Assembly: GCF_029714425.1 (NCBI RefSeq)
Contig: NZ_CP121668.1
Span: 3,679,501-3,743,500 of the forward strand
From: Bradyrhizobium sp. CB2312
GTDB lineage: Bacteria > Pseudomonadota > Alphaproteobacteria > Rhizobiales > Xanthobacteraceae
Length of the DNA stretch: 64,000 nt
Direction: 5' to 3'
Shown: in pieces, positions 36,762 through 45,587 of the stretch
How positions within the stretch are numbered: the first letter of the stretch is position 1
Layout: each line of letters opens with the position of its first letter
Translations under genes and position numbers: made by a program
The notes under the pieces: generated by a model
Seen by the model: the letters and a program-made list of their open reading frames with translations, nothing else
Told to the model about the DNA's origin: nothing
Databases searched by the model: none

Positions 36762-38675
36762 ATGACGCGTCTTTCGCATCTCACCTTGCGCAATTTCCTG
36801 ATCGCGCTCCACGACTTGCTGGCGACGACAGCGGCGCTGTTCGCCGCCTTCTATCTGCGTTTCGAGGGGGGCGACTTTTTCTACGATCGCCTGCCGCTGC
36901 TGTTCCAGATACTGCCCTATTTTCTCGCCTTCAGCGTGGTCGTATTCTTCCTGTCCAACCTGACCACGACGAAATGGCGCTTCATCTCGCTGCCTGATGC
37001 GCTGAACATCATCCGCGTCGCGACCGTGCTGACGGTCGCCCTGCTTGCGCTCGACTACATCTTCGTCGCGCCCAACGTCCGAGGCGCCTTCTTCCTCGGC
37101 AAGGTGACGATCGTCCTGTACTGGTTCCTGGAGATCGCTTTCCTTAGCGCGCCGCGCATGGCCTACCGGTACTTCCGCTATACGCGGGTGCGGCGTCACG
37201 CGCGCGAGGAGGATGCCGCGCCGACCCTGCTGATCGGCCGTACCGCGGATGCCGAGGTGCTGCTCCGCGGCATCGAGAGCGGGGCGATCAAGCGTATCTG
37301 GCCGGTCGGCGTCCTGTCGCCGTCGAGGTCCGACCTCGGTCAGCTCATCCGCAACGTTCCCGTGCTGGGTGGCATCGACGACATCGAGGACGTCTTCGCC
37401 GATTTCGCCAAGCGCAACAAGGCGATTGCGCGCGTGGTCATGACGCCGTCGGCGTTCGAGCCCGAGGCGCATCCGGAATCGAGCCTGATGCGTGCGCGCA
37501 AGTTGGGTGTGATCGTCAACCGCATGCCTTCGCTGGAGAGCGGCGACGCGCCGCGCCTCACTGCGGTCGCGGTCGAGGACCTCCTGCTGCGGCCGAGCGA
37601 GAAGATCGACTATGCGCGCCTGGAAGCGCTGATCAGGGGCAAGGCTGTCATCGTCACCGGCGGCGGCGGCTCGATCGGTTCGGAGATCTGCGAGCGCGTC
37701 GTGGCCTTCGGGGCCGCGCGGCTGCTGATCGTAGAAAATTCCGAGCCGGCGCTGTACGCGGTGACGGAGGCGCTCGCCGCGCGCGGCGCTGTGGCCGCGA
37801 TCGAAGGGCGGATCGCCGACATCCGCGACCGGGAGCGCATCATGCGTCTGATGGTCGAGTTCAAGCCTGACATCGTGTTCCACGCCGCAGCGCTCAAGCA
37901 CGTGCCGATCCTCGAACGCGATTGGAGCGAGGGCGTCAAGACCAACATCTTTGGCTCGATCAACGTGGCGGACGCAGCCCTTGCCGCCGGCGCCGAGGCC
38001 ATGGTGATGATCTCGACTGACAAGGCGATCGAGCCGGTGTCGATGCTCGGCCTCACCAAGCGCTTCGCCGAGATGTATTGCCAGGCGCTCGATCATGATC
38101 TTGCCGCGGCGAGCAGCGGTGCCAAGCCGCCGATGCGGCTGATCTCGGTCCGGTTCGGTAATGTGCTCGCCTCGAACGGCTCGGTGGTGCCGAAGTTCAA
38201 GGCCCAGATCGAAGCCGGCGGCCCGGTGACGGTGACGCATCCCGATATGGTGCGCTACTTCATGACCATCCGCGAGGCCTGCGATCTCGTCATCACGGCG
38301 GCGACGCATGCGCTCGGAACGCAGCGTTCGGACGTCTCGGTCTACGTGCTCAACATGGGCCAGCCGGTAAAGATCGTCGATCTCGCCGAGCGCATGATCC
38401 GTCTGTCCGGTCTCCAGCCGGGCCACGACATCGAGATCGTGTTCAGCGGCATGCGGCCGGGCGAACGGCTGCACGAGATCCTGTTCGCCTCCGAGGAGCC
38501 GACCCGCGAGATCGGCGTTGCCGGCATCATGGCCGCGCAGCCGAACGAGCCGCCGATGCAGACGCTGCGCAAATGGATCGCGACGCTGGAACAGGCGATC
38601 GCGCGCGATGATCGGGCCACCATCAGGACCATCCTGAAGGACGCGGTTCCGGAGTTCGGGTCGACTGCGGCCTGA
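36762..38675 (+). CDS. Membrane-bound UDP-GlcNAc 4,6-dehydratase-like protein (WbpM/WreV type)
   Basis: A 637-aa protein. Four membrane helices lie in residues 1–130, then a CoA-binding-like domain (about 150–270, LLIGRTADAEVLLRGI), then a large SDR domain with NAD loop VTGGGGSIGSEI near residue 298 and STDKAIEPVSMLGLTKRFAEMY. In this family the normal catalytic Tyr is replaced; here the residue four before the Lys is Leu. WbpM/FlaA1/WreV enzymes convert UDP-GlcNAc to the 4-keto-6-deoxy sugar needed for QuiNAc/FucNAc. The ATG at 36762 is chosen because the preceding codons (from 36708) are weakly coding. Confidence 0.85.
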   Translation: MTRLSHLTLRNFLIALHDLLATTAALFAAFYLRFEGGDFFYDRLPLLFQILPYFLAFSVVVFFLSNLTTTKWRFISLPDALNIIRVATVLTVALLALDYIFVAPNVRGAFFLGKVTIVLYWFLEIAFLSAPRMAYRYFRYTRVRRHAREEDAAPTLLIGRTADAEVLLRGIESGAIKRIWPVGVLSPSRSDLGQLIRNVPVLGGIDDIEDVFADFAKRNKAIARVVMTPSAFEPEAHPESSLMRARKLGVIVNRMPSLESGDAPRLTAVAVEDLLLRPSEKIDYARLEALIRGKAVIVTGGGGSIGSEICERVVAFGAARLLIVENSEPALYAVTEALAARGAVAAIEGRIADIRDRERIMRLMVEFKPDIVFHAAALKHVPILERDWSEGVKTNIFGSINVADAALAAGAEAMVMISTDKAIEPVSMLGLTKRFAEMYCQALDHDLAAASSGAKPPMRLISVRFGNVLASNGSVVPKFKAQIEAGGPVTVTHPDMVRYFMTIREACDLVITAATHALGTQRSDVSVYVLNMGQPVKIVDLAERMIRLSGLQPGHDIEIVFSGMRPGERLHEILFASEEPTREIGVAGIMAAQPNEPPMQTLRKWIATLEQAIARDDRATIRTILKDAVPEFGSTAA

Positions 38676-38677
38676 CC

Positions 38678-39898
38678 ATGCAGTCTCAAGGCAAAATCGT
38701 CGTCGCGAGCCAGCATTATCCACCCGATCCGAGCACGACCGCGGCGATCATGGCGGAGATCGCCTGTCGCATCGCCGGGGATCACGAAGTCGTCGTTCTA
38801 TCGGGCTCGCCCGGCGCATTGCCGGCTTCGCAGACCGGCCCGGGCAAGCCGCGCGTCGTCGCCCTCAAGAACCGGATCGCGGGCAAGACGGCGCTGGTGC
38901 GGCGCGGGGCGTCCGAGCTGCTGTTCGCGGCGCGCATCTTCTTCGCGCTGATCCGGGAACTGAGGCGAGGTGACGTCGTGCTCACCGTCACGGCACCGTT
39001 CATGTTACCCTATGCCGTTGTCGCGGCAGCAAGGCTCAAGGGCGCGCGCTCGGCGCTGATCATGCACGATCTCTTTCCAGACGTGCTGGTGATGGCGGGC
39101 CTGCTCAAGCCCGGCGCGATCGTCACTCGGCTCATGCGCGCAGCCAACAGCCTGATGTTTCGCACGCTCAATGCGGTCATCACGATCGGCCGCGATGCGG
39201 AGCGGCCACTGCTCAGCTATTCCGGCATGACGCCGAACAAGATCCGCTTCATCCCGAACTGGGCGACGCTCACGCCTGCGCCGCGTCCGATCACGTCGGA
39301 CAATCCGTTCCGCAAGGCAATTTCGGCGCGCTTTATCGTCGGTCTTTCAGGCAATCTCGGCTTCACCCATGATCCTGAGATCATGTTCGAAGCGGCGCGG
39401 CTGCTGCGGGGCGAGCCGGACATTCACTTCCTGCTCTCCGGCTGGGGTATCGGCTTCGAGCGGCTGAAGCAGTTGCAGGCTGAGGCGAGGCTAGCCAATG
39501 TCTCCTTCGTTGCGCGGGTCGAGGATGCCGAGCTCGAGGCGTTTCTGGCATCCGCCAATCTTTGGATCATTCCGTATCGGAAGGACGTCGCGGGCGTGTC
39601 GGTTCCGAGTCGATTCTACAATCTGCTGGCGGTCGGCCGTCCCGTGGTGCTGGTCTCCGAGCCGGAGGCCGAGGCCGCATTGACGGTAGTGGAGAACGAG
39701 CTCGGCTGGGTTGTGCCGCCGGGCAGCGTCGAGCGGCTTGCCGAAGCGATCCGCGCGGCCTCCCGTGCCGACAACGGCGACATGGCAGCGCGTGCGGTGA
39801 AGGCGGCTGCGAGGTTCGACCGCACGAATGCGATGAACGACTATGCCGCACTGATTGAAGAATTGTTGCGCAACCCGGACCTATCGGAGCAGCGATGA
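38678..39898 (+). CDS. Glycosyltransferase family 4, WbuB-like
   Basis: A 406-aa GT-B enzyme with start KIVVASQHYPPDPSTTAAIM, a pattern shared with WbuB/L-fucosamine transferases, and donor-site elements in the C-terminal half: GLSGNLGFTHDPEIMFEAARLL, SFVARVEDAELEAFLASANLWIIPYRKDVAGVSVPSRFYNLLAVG. It lies between the dehydratase gene and the reductase gene, with a 2-base gap upstream and an ATGA overlap downstream, so it most likely adds an early sugar of the O-unit on the cytosolic side. The sugar identity is not known. Confidence 0.8.
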   Translation: MQSQGKIVVASQHYPPDPSTTAAIMAEIACRIAGDHEVVVLSGSPGALPASQTGPGKPRVVALKNRIAGKTALVRRGASELLFAARIFFALIRELRRGDVVLTVTAPFMLPYAVVAAARLKGARSALIMHDLFPDVLVMAGLLKPGAIVTRLMRAANSLMFRTLNAVITIGRDAERPLLSYSGMTPNKIRFIPNWATLTPAPRPITSDNPFRKAISARFIVGLSGNLGFTHDPEIMFEAARLLRGEPDIHFLLSGWGIGFERLKQLQAEARLANVSFVARVEDAELEAFLASANLWIIPYRKDVAGVSVPSRFYNLLAVGRPVVLVSEPEAEAALTVVENELGWVVPPGSVERLAEAIRAASRADNGDMAARAVKAAARFDRTNAMNDYAALIEELLRNPDLSEQR

Positions 39899-40842
39899 GC
39901 GAGCGTAAAGCTGTCGTATTGGTGACCGGAGCGGATGGCTTCATCGGCCGTCACGTCGCGCCCGCACTCTCGCGCGCGGGATGGCTGGTGCGCCGAGCGG
40001 CCCGCAGCCCTCTTGGCACCGACGACGAGGTCGTGGTCGAATCGATCGGGCCCGAGACCGATTGGAAGCCTGCGCTCGAGGGCGTCGACGCCGTCGTCCA
40101 TCTCGCCGCGCGCGTGCATCACAAGCACGAGGAGCACGCGATCCAGCTCTACCGCAACGTCAACATTGCCGGCACGCTGCACCTGGCGCGCTCGGCGGCG
40201 AGCGCGGGCGTGCGCCAGTTCATCTTCGTCAGCACCGTTCTCGTGCACGGCCGCAGCAATGACGGTCGGGCGCCGTTCAGCGAGGACGACATCCTCACGC
40301 CGCGCGGTCTCTATGGCATGTCCAAGGCTGCGGCCGAGACCGGCTTACGGACACTGGCGCGCGACTGCGACATGAAAATATCGGTGATCCGGCCGCCGCT
40401 GGTCTATGGCTCGGGCGCCAAGGGCAATTTTGCGCTGCTGACGCGTGCGGTGAATCTAGGGCTGCCGCTGCCATTCGCCGCGATCCACAATCAGCGTGCC
40501 TTCCTCGCCGTGCAGAATCTCTCGTCGTTCATCCTACGCCGGTTGTCCTATCTGGATGCCGCGAGCAATTTCGAGATATTCCTGGTGGCGGACAGGGAGC
40601 AGGTCTCAACGCCAGAGTTCATCGAGCGGCTCGCGAAGGCGTCAGGCAAGAGCCCGCGGCTCTTCGGCGTGCCCCCGGACCTGCTCTCAACGCTGCTCCG
40701 CGTGATCGGCCGGCAGGATACGCATGACAGCCTGATCGGCTCGCTCGAACTCGACGTCTCTAAGGCGATGGCAACCGGCTGGCAGCCGCAGGTCTCCCTC
40801 GACGAGGGACTGCGGCTCGCGCTGTTGGCTCAGGATGCCTGA
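39895..40842 (+). CDS. NAD-dependent epimerase/reductase (WbpV/WreQ type)
   Basis: A 315-aa extended SDR with NAD loop TGADGFIGRHV near residue 11, VSTVLVHGRSNDGRAPF and the Tyr/Lys pair in RGLYGMSKAAAETGL. Next to a WbpM-type dehydratase and a WecA/WbpL-type transferase, it matches the arrangement in which WbpV/WreQ reduces the 4-keto sugar to UDP-QuiNAc (or, with other chemistry, FucNAc). This function is an inference from context. It overlaps the glycosyltransferase stop by 4 bases, and its 3' end overlaps the convergent gene by 13 bases. Confidence 0.75.
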   Translation: MSERKAVVLVTGADGFIGRHVAPALSRAGWLVRRAARSPLGTDDEVVVESIGPETDWKPALEGVDAVVHLAARVHHKHEEHAIQLYRNVNIAGTLHLARSAASAGVRQFIFVSTVLVHGRSNDGRAPFSEDDILTPRGLYGMSKAAAETGLRTLARDCDMKISVIRPPLVYGSGAKGNFALLTRAVNLGLPLPFAAIHNQRAFLAVQNLSSFILRRLSYLDAASNFEIFLVADREQVSTPEFIERLAKASGKSPRLFGVPPDLLSTLLRVIGRQDTHDSLIGSLELDVSKAMATGWQPQVSLDEGLRLALLAQDA

Positions 40843-41849
40843 GAACGAGCGAACCGACGGAGCACGAACGCGATCGCGGCCGCGCCCGCGATCAGCGCGA
40901 TCGCGGTGACAGCCATCGAGCCGGCGCGAGCGGTGAGGATGGCGAGCCCCGCAAGGAGGAGGTTGAGCGTGGAGACCTCGCCGGTCACCCGCGAGACGGT
41001 AAAGCCGTTGTCGGTGGCGCGCTGGTAGAAGTGCGAGCGGTGGGCCGACCAGAACTGCTCGCGGCGCGCGATGCGGCGAAACAGCGTGATGGTGGAATCC
41101 GTAAGATAATAGGCCGGCAGCAGCAGTGCCGCGGCGGCGTGTCCGTGCCAGGCAAGCTCCAGCAGGCACCAGCCGAGCAGGAGACCGATCGGCAGGCTGC
41201 CGACATCGCCCAGGAAAACCTTTGCGACCGGCCGGTTGAAAGGCGCGAAGCCGAGCATGGCGCCGCATAGCGTTGTCGCAATCATTGCGGCCGGCCAGGT
41301 CAGTTCACCGAGCCATCCAAGCAGCAGCAGCGCCGCGGTGACCGGCACCACCTCCGCCACCGTCATCAGGTCGAGCCCGTCCATGAAATTGACGAGGTTC
41401 ACGAACCAGACGCCGGCGAACAGGATGAGTCCTCGTTCCAGCGCGAGCGGCAGCGCCGGCACGATGCGCGCGGTCTCGGGCGCGGTGAACACGACTGCGC
41501 CGACGCAGGCGGCCTGCAGCGCGAGCCGCACCAGCACCGGCAGCGACTTGATGTCGTCGGCGAACCCGACGATTGCGATCACGACCGTCGCAATGACGAG
41601 CGCCGGCGGAATCGCCAGGTTGGCCCAGGCGGCCCACGCCAACGCGACCAGCAGCGTCGCGGCGATGACTGCGATGCCCGCGCCCTGCGGCGTCGGAATG
41701 CGATGCGAGGAGCGTGCGTTCGGCCGCGCCAATGCGTAGCGCTGCAGCAGCGGACGGCTGATCCGGGTGATGACGGCCGATAGCAGCGCGGCTATCGCTA
41801 GAGCGAGCAGCGCGGGCACGGCGGCAACGGCATCGGCTGAAGGGTTCAC
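40830..41849 (-). CDS. MraY/WecA-family initiating glycosyl-1-phosphate transferase (WbpL/WreU type)
   Basis: A 339-aa polytopic membrane enzyme that moves a sugar-1-phosphate from UDP-sugar to undecaprenyl phosphate. Marks: ARPNARSSHRIPTPQGAGIAV near the start, the Mg-binding VGFADDIKSLPV, LVNFMDGLDLMTVAE, and KVFLGDVGSLPIGLLLGW, followed by RREQFWSAHRSHFYQRA, the conserved His-rich loop. The GTG at 41849 overlaps the stop of the upstream flippase-like gene (GTGA), so the two are coupled; the frame further upstream is antisense to that gene. It would start the O-unit lipid-linked assembly. Confidence 0.85.
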   Translation of the reverse strand: MNPSADAVAAVPALLALAIAALLSAVITRISRPLLQRYALARPNARSSHRIPTPQGAGIAVIAATLLVALAWAAWANLAIPPALVIATVVIAIVGFADDIKSLPVLVRLALQAACVGAVVFTAPETARIVPALPLALERGLILFAGVWFVNLVNFMDGLDLMTVAEVVPVTAALLLLGWLGELTWPAAMIATTLCGAMLGFAPFNRPVAKVFLGDVGSLPIGLLLGWCLLELAWHGHAAAALLLPAYYLTDSTITLFRRIARREQFWSAHRSHFYQRATDNGFTVSRVTGEVSTLNLLLAGLAILTARAGSMAVTAIALIAGAAAIAFVLRRFARSQAS

Positions 41850-42805
41850 TCGGGCACCCCGAGCGGCGCCGATCCCTGCGCGGCCTTCTCGGCGCTGAAA
41901 ATCCAGACGAGGCCGCCGATCGCGCCGACGATGAACGAGACAGCGCCGAACAGCAGCGAGACGTTGACGCCTTCGTTGGCGGCGAGGCCGGCGAAGCCGA
42001 AGGCGAGGCCCATGGTCGCCTCGCGCACGCCCCAGCCGGCGATCGAGATCGGCATCAAGGTGATCAGCATGACCGGCGGGATGAGCAGGAAGATCTGGCC
42101 GAAGCTGACGGGTGCGGCGATCGACTGCACCACGCACCAGGCGATGACGACGGCGAGCACGTGAATGAACAGCGACAGGACCGCGACGATCGGTCCGCGC
42201 TTGGCATTGAAGATCACGCGGTTGGCGATCACGGCGCAGGCGTGGATGTGATGGGTGGCCCACCAGGTCTTCAGCCAGCGCCATTTCAGCGCGCCGAAGA
42301 CCAGGAAGCCGAGCCCGCCCGCGAGCGCCGCGAGGTCGAGGAGCAGCAGCGCCGAGCGCCCGTGCGGATCGGTGATGAGGCTGTAGCTCCAGGGCAGGCT
42401 CGCGACGATGAGGATCGCGAGCGCGACGAGGCCGATCGCGCGGTCGACGAAAATCGAGTAGGTGGCCGCGCGCCATCCGGCGCCGGCGCGCGCCACCAGC
42501 CACAGCCGGACCGCATCGCCGCCGATCGCCGAGGGCAGGGTCTGGTTGAAGAACGCGCCGATCACGTTGTAGCGCATGGCCCGGCCGAGCTCGAGCGGCG
42601 CGCCGCATTCGGCGCTGATCTCGCGCCAGCGCAGCACGCCGACGAAGATTTGCAGGAACGTGACCGCGATCGCCGCGGCGATCCAGAGCAGGCTGCTCGC
42701 GTTGAAGCGCGACAACAGTTCGGTCAGGTCGACCTTGCGCAGCGCCAGGTAGAGCAGCGCTGCGGAAATCAGGATCTTGGCCGCAGAAAGCAGGATTCGG
42801 CGCAT
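41846..42805 (-). CDS. LPG synthetase/UPF0104-type membrane protein
   Basis: A 319-aa inner-membrane protein with about seven to eight hydrophobic segments, beginning ILLSAAKILISAALLYLALRKVD. The stretches GVLRWREISAECGAPLELGRAMRYNVIGAFFNQTLPSAIGGDAVR and SIAGWGVREATMGLAFG are the two signatures of the lysylphosphatidylglycerol synthetase TM region-like (UPF0104) family. Family members are flippase- or lipid-carrier-related with few assigned functions. It is co-transcribed with the initiating transferase and divergent from the UDP-glucuronate epimerase. Confidence 0.8.
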   Translation of the reverse strand: MRRILLSAAKILISAALLYLALRKVDLTELLSRFNASSLLWIAAAIAVTFLQIFVGVLRWREISAECGAPLELGRAMRYNVIGAFFNQTLPSAIGGDAVRLWLVARAGAGWRAATYSIFVDRAIGLVALAILIVASLPWSYSLITDPHGRSALLLLDLAALAGGLGFLVFGALKWRWLKTWWATHHIHACAVIANRVIFNAKRGPIVAVLSLFIHVLAVVIAWCVVQSIAAPVSFGQIFLLIPPVMLITLMPISIAGWGVREATMGLAFGFAGLAANEGVNVSLLFGAVSFIVGAIGGLVWIFSAEKAAQGSAPLGVPE

Positions 42806-42995
42806 CTCGCCCGCATGGAACAGGGTTTGCGAAGGTTACCCGACGCCAGGCGCCGAATTCGGCCGCTTTGGTATGGTCTTGGCGCCGATCTTGCAATAGC
42901 GGTGATTTGGAACGGCCATGAACGGCTGGCTATTGCGACCCCCTCGCGACCGCGGCTAAAGAGGCGGCGAGAGCTGGGAATGCCGCGGGAACAGG

Positions 42996-43985
42996 ATGAC
43001 GGATCAGGCGATTTTGGTCACGGGAGCCGCCGGCTTCATCGGTTTTCACGTCGCCCGGCAGCTGCTGGGCGAGGGCCGGCCCGTCATCGGGCTCGACAAT
43101 CTCAACAGCTATTACGATCCGGCGCTGAAACAGGCGCGCCTCGCGCGGTTGCGGAACGAGGCCGGCTTCTCCTTCGTCGAGGCCGATCTTGCCGATAGCG
43201 ACGCCATCGCGGCGCTGTTTGCGCGGCACGGATTTGCGCAGGTCGTGCATCTCGCGGCCCAGGCCGGCGTGCGCTACTCGATCGAGCAGCCGCAGGCTTA
43301 CGCCGATTCCAATCTGGCGGGTTTTCTCAACGTGCTCGAGGGCTGCCGCCAGAGCGGCTGTCGTCATCTCGTCTACGCCTCGTCATCCTCCGTTTATGGC
43401 GCCAACACTAAACTGCCGTTCTCCGTGCAGGACCGGACCGATCATCCCGTGAGCTTTTATGCGGCCACCAAGAAGGCGAACGAGGTGATGGCGCAGTCCT
43501 ACAGCCACCTTTACCGGCTGCCGGTCACGGGGCTGCGCTTCTTCACCATTTACGGGCCGTGGGGCCGGCCCGACATGGCCATGTTTCTGTTTGTAAACGC
43601 CATCATGCAGGGCCGGCCGATCCGGCTCTTTAACCATGGCCGGATGCGTCGCGACTTCACCTATATCGACGACGTCACCCGCGTAGTATCCAAGCTGGTC
43701 GATTTGGTGCCTGCGGATGACCCGGCTGCCGCAAATGCGCCGTCCAAGGTCTACAATGTCGGAAATCACCACCCGGAGGAGCTGATGCATGTCGTCGCGC
43801 TTCTGGAGCGGGAGCTGGGCCGGACGGCGATCAAAGAATTGCTGCCGATGCAGCCGGGAGATGTTTTGGAAACGTTCGCGGATGTCGAGGACCTGATGCG
43901 AGACACCGGCTTTGCGCCGTCAACGCCGATCGAGCAGGGGGTCCGTAATTTTGTCGCCTGGTACCGGGACTACCACAAGGTTTGA
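42996..43985 (+). CDS. lspL: UDP-glucuronate 4-epimerase-like protein (LspL type)
   Basis: A 329-aa extended SDR. NAD loop GAAGFIGFHVARQLL near residue 10, DNLNSYYDPALKQARL near 35 (a feature of UDP-GlcA epimerases), HLAAQAGVRYSIEQPQAYADSN, SSVYGAN, the Tyr/Lys pair in SFYAATKKANE, and RFFTIYGPWGRPDMAMFLF. These point to the epimerase that makes UDP-galacturonate for LPS core. The symbol is by similarity to rhizobial LspL. manC starts 1 base after its stop. Confidence 0.82.
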   Translation: MTDQAILVTGAAGFIGFHVARQLLGEGRPVIGLDNLNSYYDPALKQARLARLRNEAGFSFVEADLADSDAIAALFARHGFAQVVHLAAQAGVRYSIEQPQAYADSNLAGFLNVLEGCRQSGCRHLVYASSSSVYGANTKLPFSVQDRTDHPVSFYAATKKANEVMAQSYSHLYRLPVTGLRFFTIYGPWGRPDMAMFLFVNAIMQGRPIRLFNHGRMRRDFTYIDDVTRVVSKLVDLVPADDPAAANAPSKVYNVGNHHPEELMHVVALLERELGRTAIKELLPMQPGDVLETFADVEDLMRDTGFAPSTPIEQGVRNFVAWYRDYHKV

Positions 43986-43986
43986 G

Positions 43987-45405
43987 ATGACGATGGACAA
44001 ACGCATTATCCCCCTGATCATGTGCGGCGGCGCCGGCACGCGGCTGTGGCCCGCCTCGCGCGAGGTGCGGCCAAAACAGTTCCTGCCGCTGTTCGGCACG
44101 CGCTCGACCTTCCAGGACACGCTGCTGCGTGTGTCCGATGCTTCGCTGTTCGATCGTCCGATCGTCATCACCAACGCCTCCTACCGCTTCATGGTGCTGG
44201 AGCAGCTCGCCGAGATCGGCATCGAGGCCGACGTCATCCTCGAGCCGATGCGGCGCGACTCCGGTCCCGCCATCGCCGCGGGCGCGGTGTTCGCGCAGAA
44301 CCGTGCCAAGGAGGCGATCGTGCTCGCGCTCGCCGCCGATCACGTGGTGCAGGACAATGCCGCCTTCGTCGCCGCCTGCCGCGAGGGCTTGGCTGCCGCG
44401 AGCACCGGGCGCATCGTCACCTTCGGCGTCAAGCCGGAGCGGCCGGCGACCGAATACGGCTATATCAGCCCGGGCGAGGTGATCTCCGGCACGGTGCACG
44501 CGGTCGCGCGCTTCGTCGAGAAGCCGGACGCGGTGAAGGCGGCCGACTACGTCAATTCGGGCTATCTCTGGAACAGCGGCAACTTCATGTTCCCGGCCAG
44601 CGTGCTGCTCGACGAATACCGCAAGGTCGACGCGGCAAGCGTCGAGGCGGTGTCCAGTGCGGTCACCAAGGCCGGCCGCGATCTCGGCTTCGTGACGCTC
44701 GAGCCGAAGGCGTTCGGCGCGGCCAAGGCGATCTCGATCGACTATGCGGTGATGGAGAAGACCTCGCGCGCCGCCGTGGTGCCGGTGTCCTGCGGCTGGT
44801 CCGACGTCGGCTCCTGGCGCGCGGTGTGGGAATTGTCCGACAAGGACGCGCAAGGCAACGCCGCCCATGGCACCGTGGTGTTCGAGGATTCCCGCAACTG
44901 CAACGTCACCAGCGATCACGCGCTGGTCGCGCTCGAAGGCGTCGACGATCTCGTCGTGGTCGCGACGGCGGATGCGGTGCTGGTCTCGCGCCAGCAGGAT
45001 GCCAACGGCCTCAAGCGGCTCGTGACCAAGCTCAAGACGGTCGCGCCGAAGGTCACCGAGGAGCATCTCAAGGTGCATCGGCCCTGGGGCAGCTACCAGT
45101 CCGTCGACAATGGCGAGCGTCATCAGGTCAAGCGCATCGTGGTGAAGCCGGGCGGGCGTTTGTCGCTGCAGAAGCATCACCATCGTGCCGAGCACTGGAT
45201 CGTGGTTCGCGGCGCGGCCCGCGTCACCGTGAATGAGACCGTGAAGACGGTGCACGAGAACGAGTCGATCTACATCCCGATGGGCGCGGTCCACCGAATG
45301 GAGAATCCCGGTAAAATCATGCTGGAACTGATCGAGGTCCAGACCGGCTCCTATCTCGGGGAAGACGACATCATCCGAATTGAAGACGACTATCAAAGGT
45401 CGTAA
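43987..45405 (+). CDS. manC: Mannose-1-phosphate guanylyltransferase / mannose-6-phosphate isomerase ManC
   Basis: A 472-aa type II enzyme. The nucleotidyltransferase domain starts IPLIMCGGAGTRLWPASREVRPKQFLPL, with the product loop FVEKPDAVKAADYVNSGYLWNSGNFMF. The C-terminal cupin domain (about 350–470) holds RPWGSYQSVDNGERHQVKRI and KHHHRAEHWIVVRGAARV, the isomerase side. It makes GDP-mannose for LPS and O-antigen. The ATG at 43987 is followed by a second in-frame ATG at 43993; either could be used. It is in an operon with the epimerase gene. Confidence 0.92.
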   Translation: MTMDKRIIPLIMCGGAGTRLWPASREVRPKQFLPLFGTRSTFQDTLLRVSDASLFDRPIVITNASYRFMVLEQLAEIGIEADVILEPMRRDSGPAIAAGAVFAQNRAKEAIVLALAADHVVQDNAAFVAACREGLAAASTGRIVTFGVKPERPATEYGYISPGEVISGTVHAVARFVEKPDAVKAADYVNSGYLWNSGNFMFPASVLLDEYRKVDAASVEAVSSAVTKAGRDLGFVTLEPKAFGAAKAISIDYAVMEKTSRAAVVPVSCGWSDVGSWRAVWELSDKDAQGNAAHGTVVFEDSRNCNVTSDHALVALEGVDDLVVVATADAVLVSRQQDANGLKRLVTKLKTVAPKVTEEHLKVHRPWGSYQSVDNGERHQVKRIVVKPGGRLSLQKHHHRAEHWIVVRGAARVTVNETVKTVHENESIYIPMGAVHRMENPGKIMLELIEVQTGSYLGEDDIIRIEDDYQRS

Positions 45406-45428
45406 CCAGCAAACTCCGAATCACGCGA

Positions 45429-45486
45429 CCCGGGCCGAAACCGGCCTCTTTTGGCGGCCTAAGGCCCGGGAAACGTGTAATTTTTT
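45429..45486 (+). terminator. Probable terminator after manC
   Basis: cccgggcc (45429–45436) pairs with ggcccggg (45463–45470), enclosing a second complementary pair (accggcc/ggcggcc) and a loop ctctttt. A run of T residues (45480–45486) follows after ten bases. Confidence 0.55.
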
Positions 45487-45587
45487 GAATCAAATCGTGT
45501 CCGGGTGACTTACCCGGCATTCGCCACAAATGTGACGTCCGTGCTAGAAGCGGCCCGGGGATTTGCGTTGAATCGGGGTTCGATCAG

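Noticed and set aside
36096..38723. An 875-codon open frame on the minus strand
   Set aside because: It runs antisense through the ligase and dehydratase genes, which have clear family motifs. In DNA this GC-rich, stop codons are rare in the complementary frame, and the translation is an Arg/Asp/His-rich shadow.
40830..42896. A single 688-residue protein covering both the initiating transferase and the flippase-like region
   Set aside because: The 5' half is antisense-frame noise over the flippase-like gene. A GTGA overlap at 41846–41849 gives a natural start for the 339-residue enzyme.
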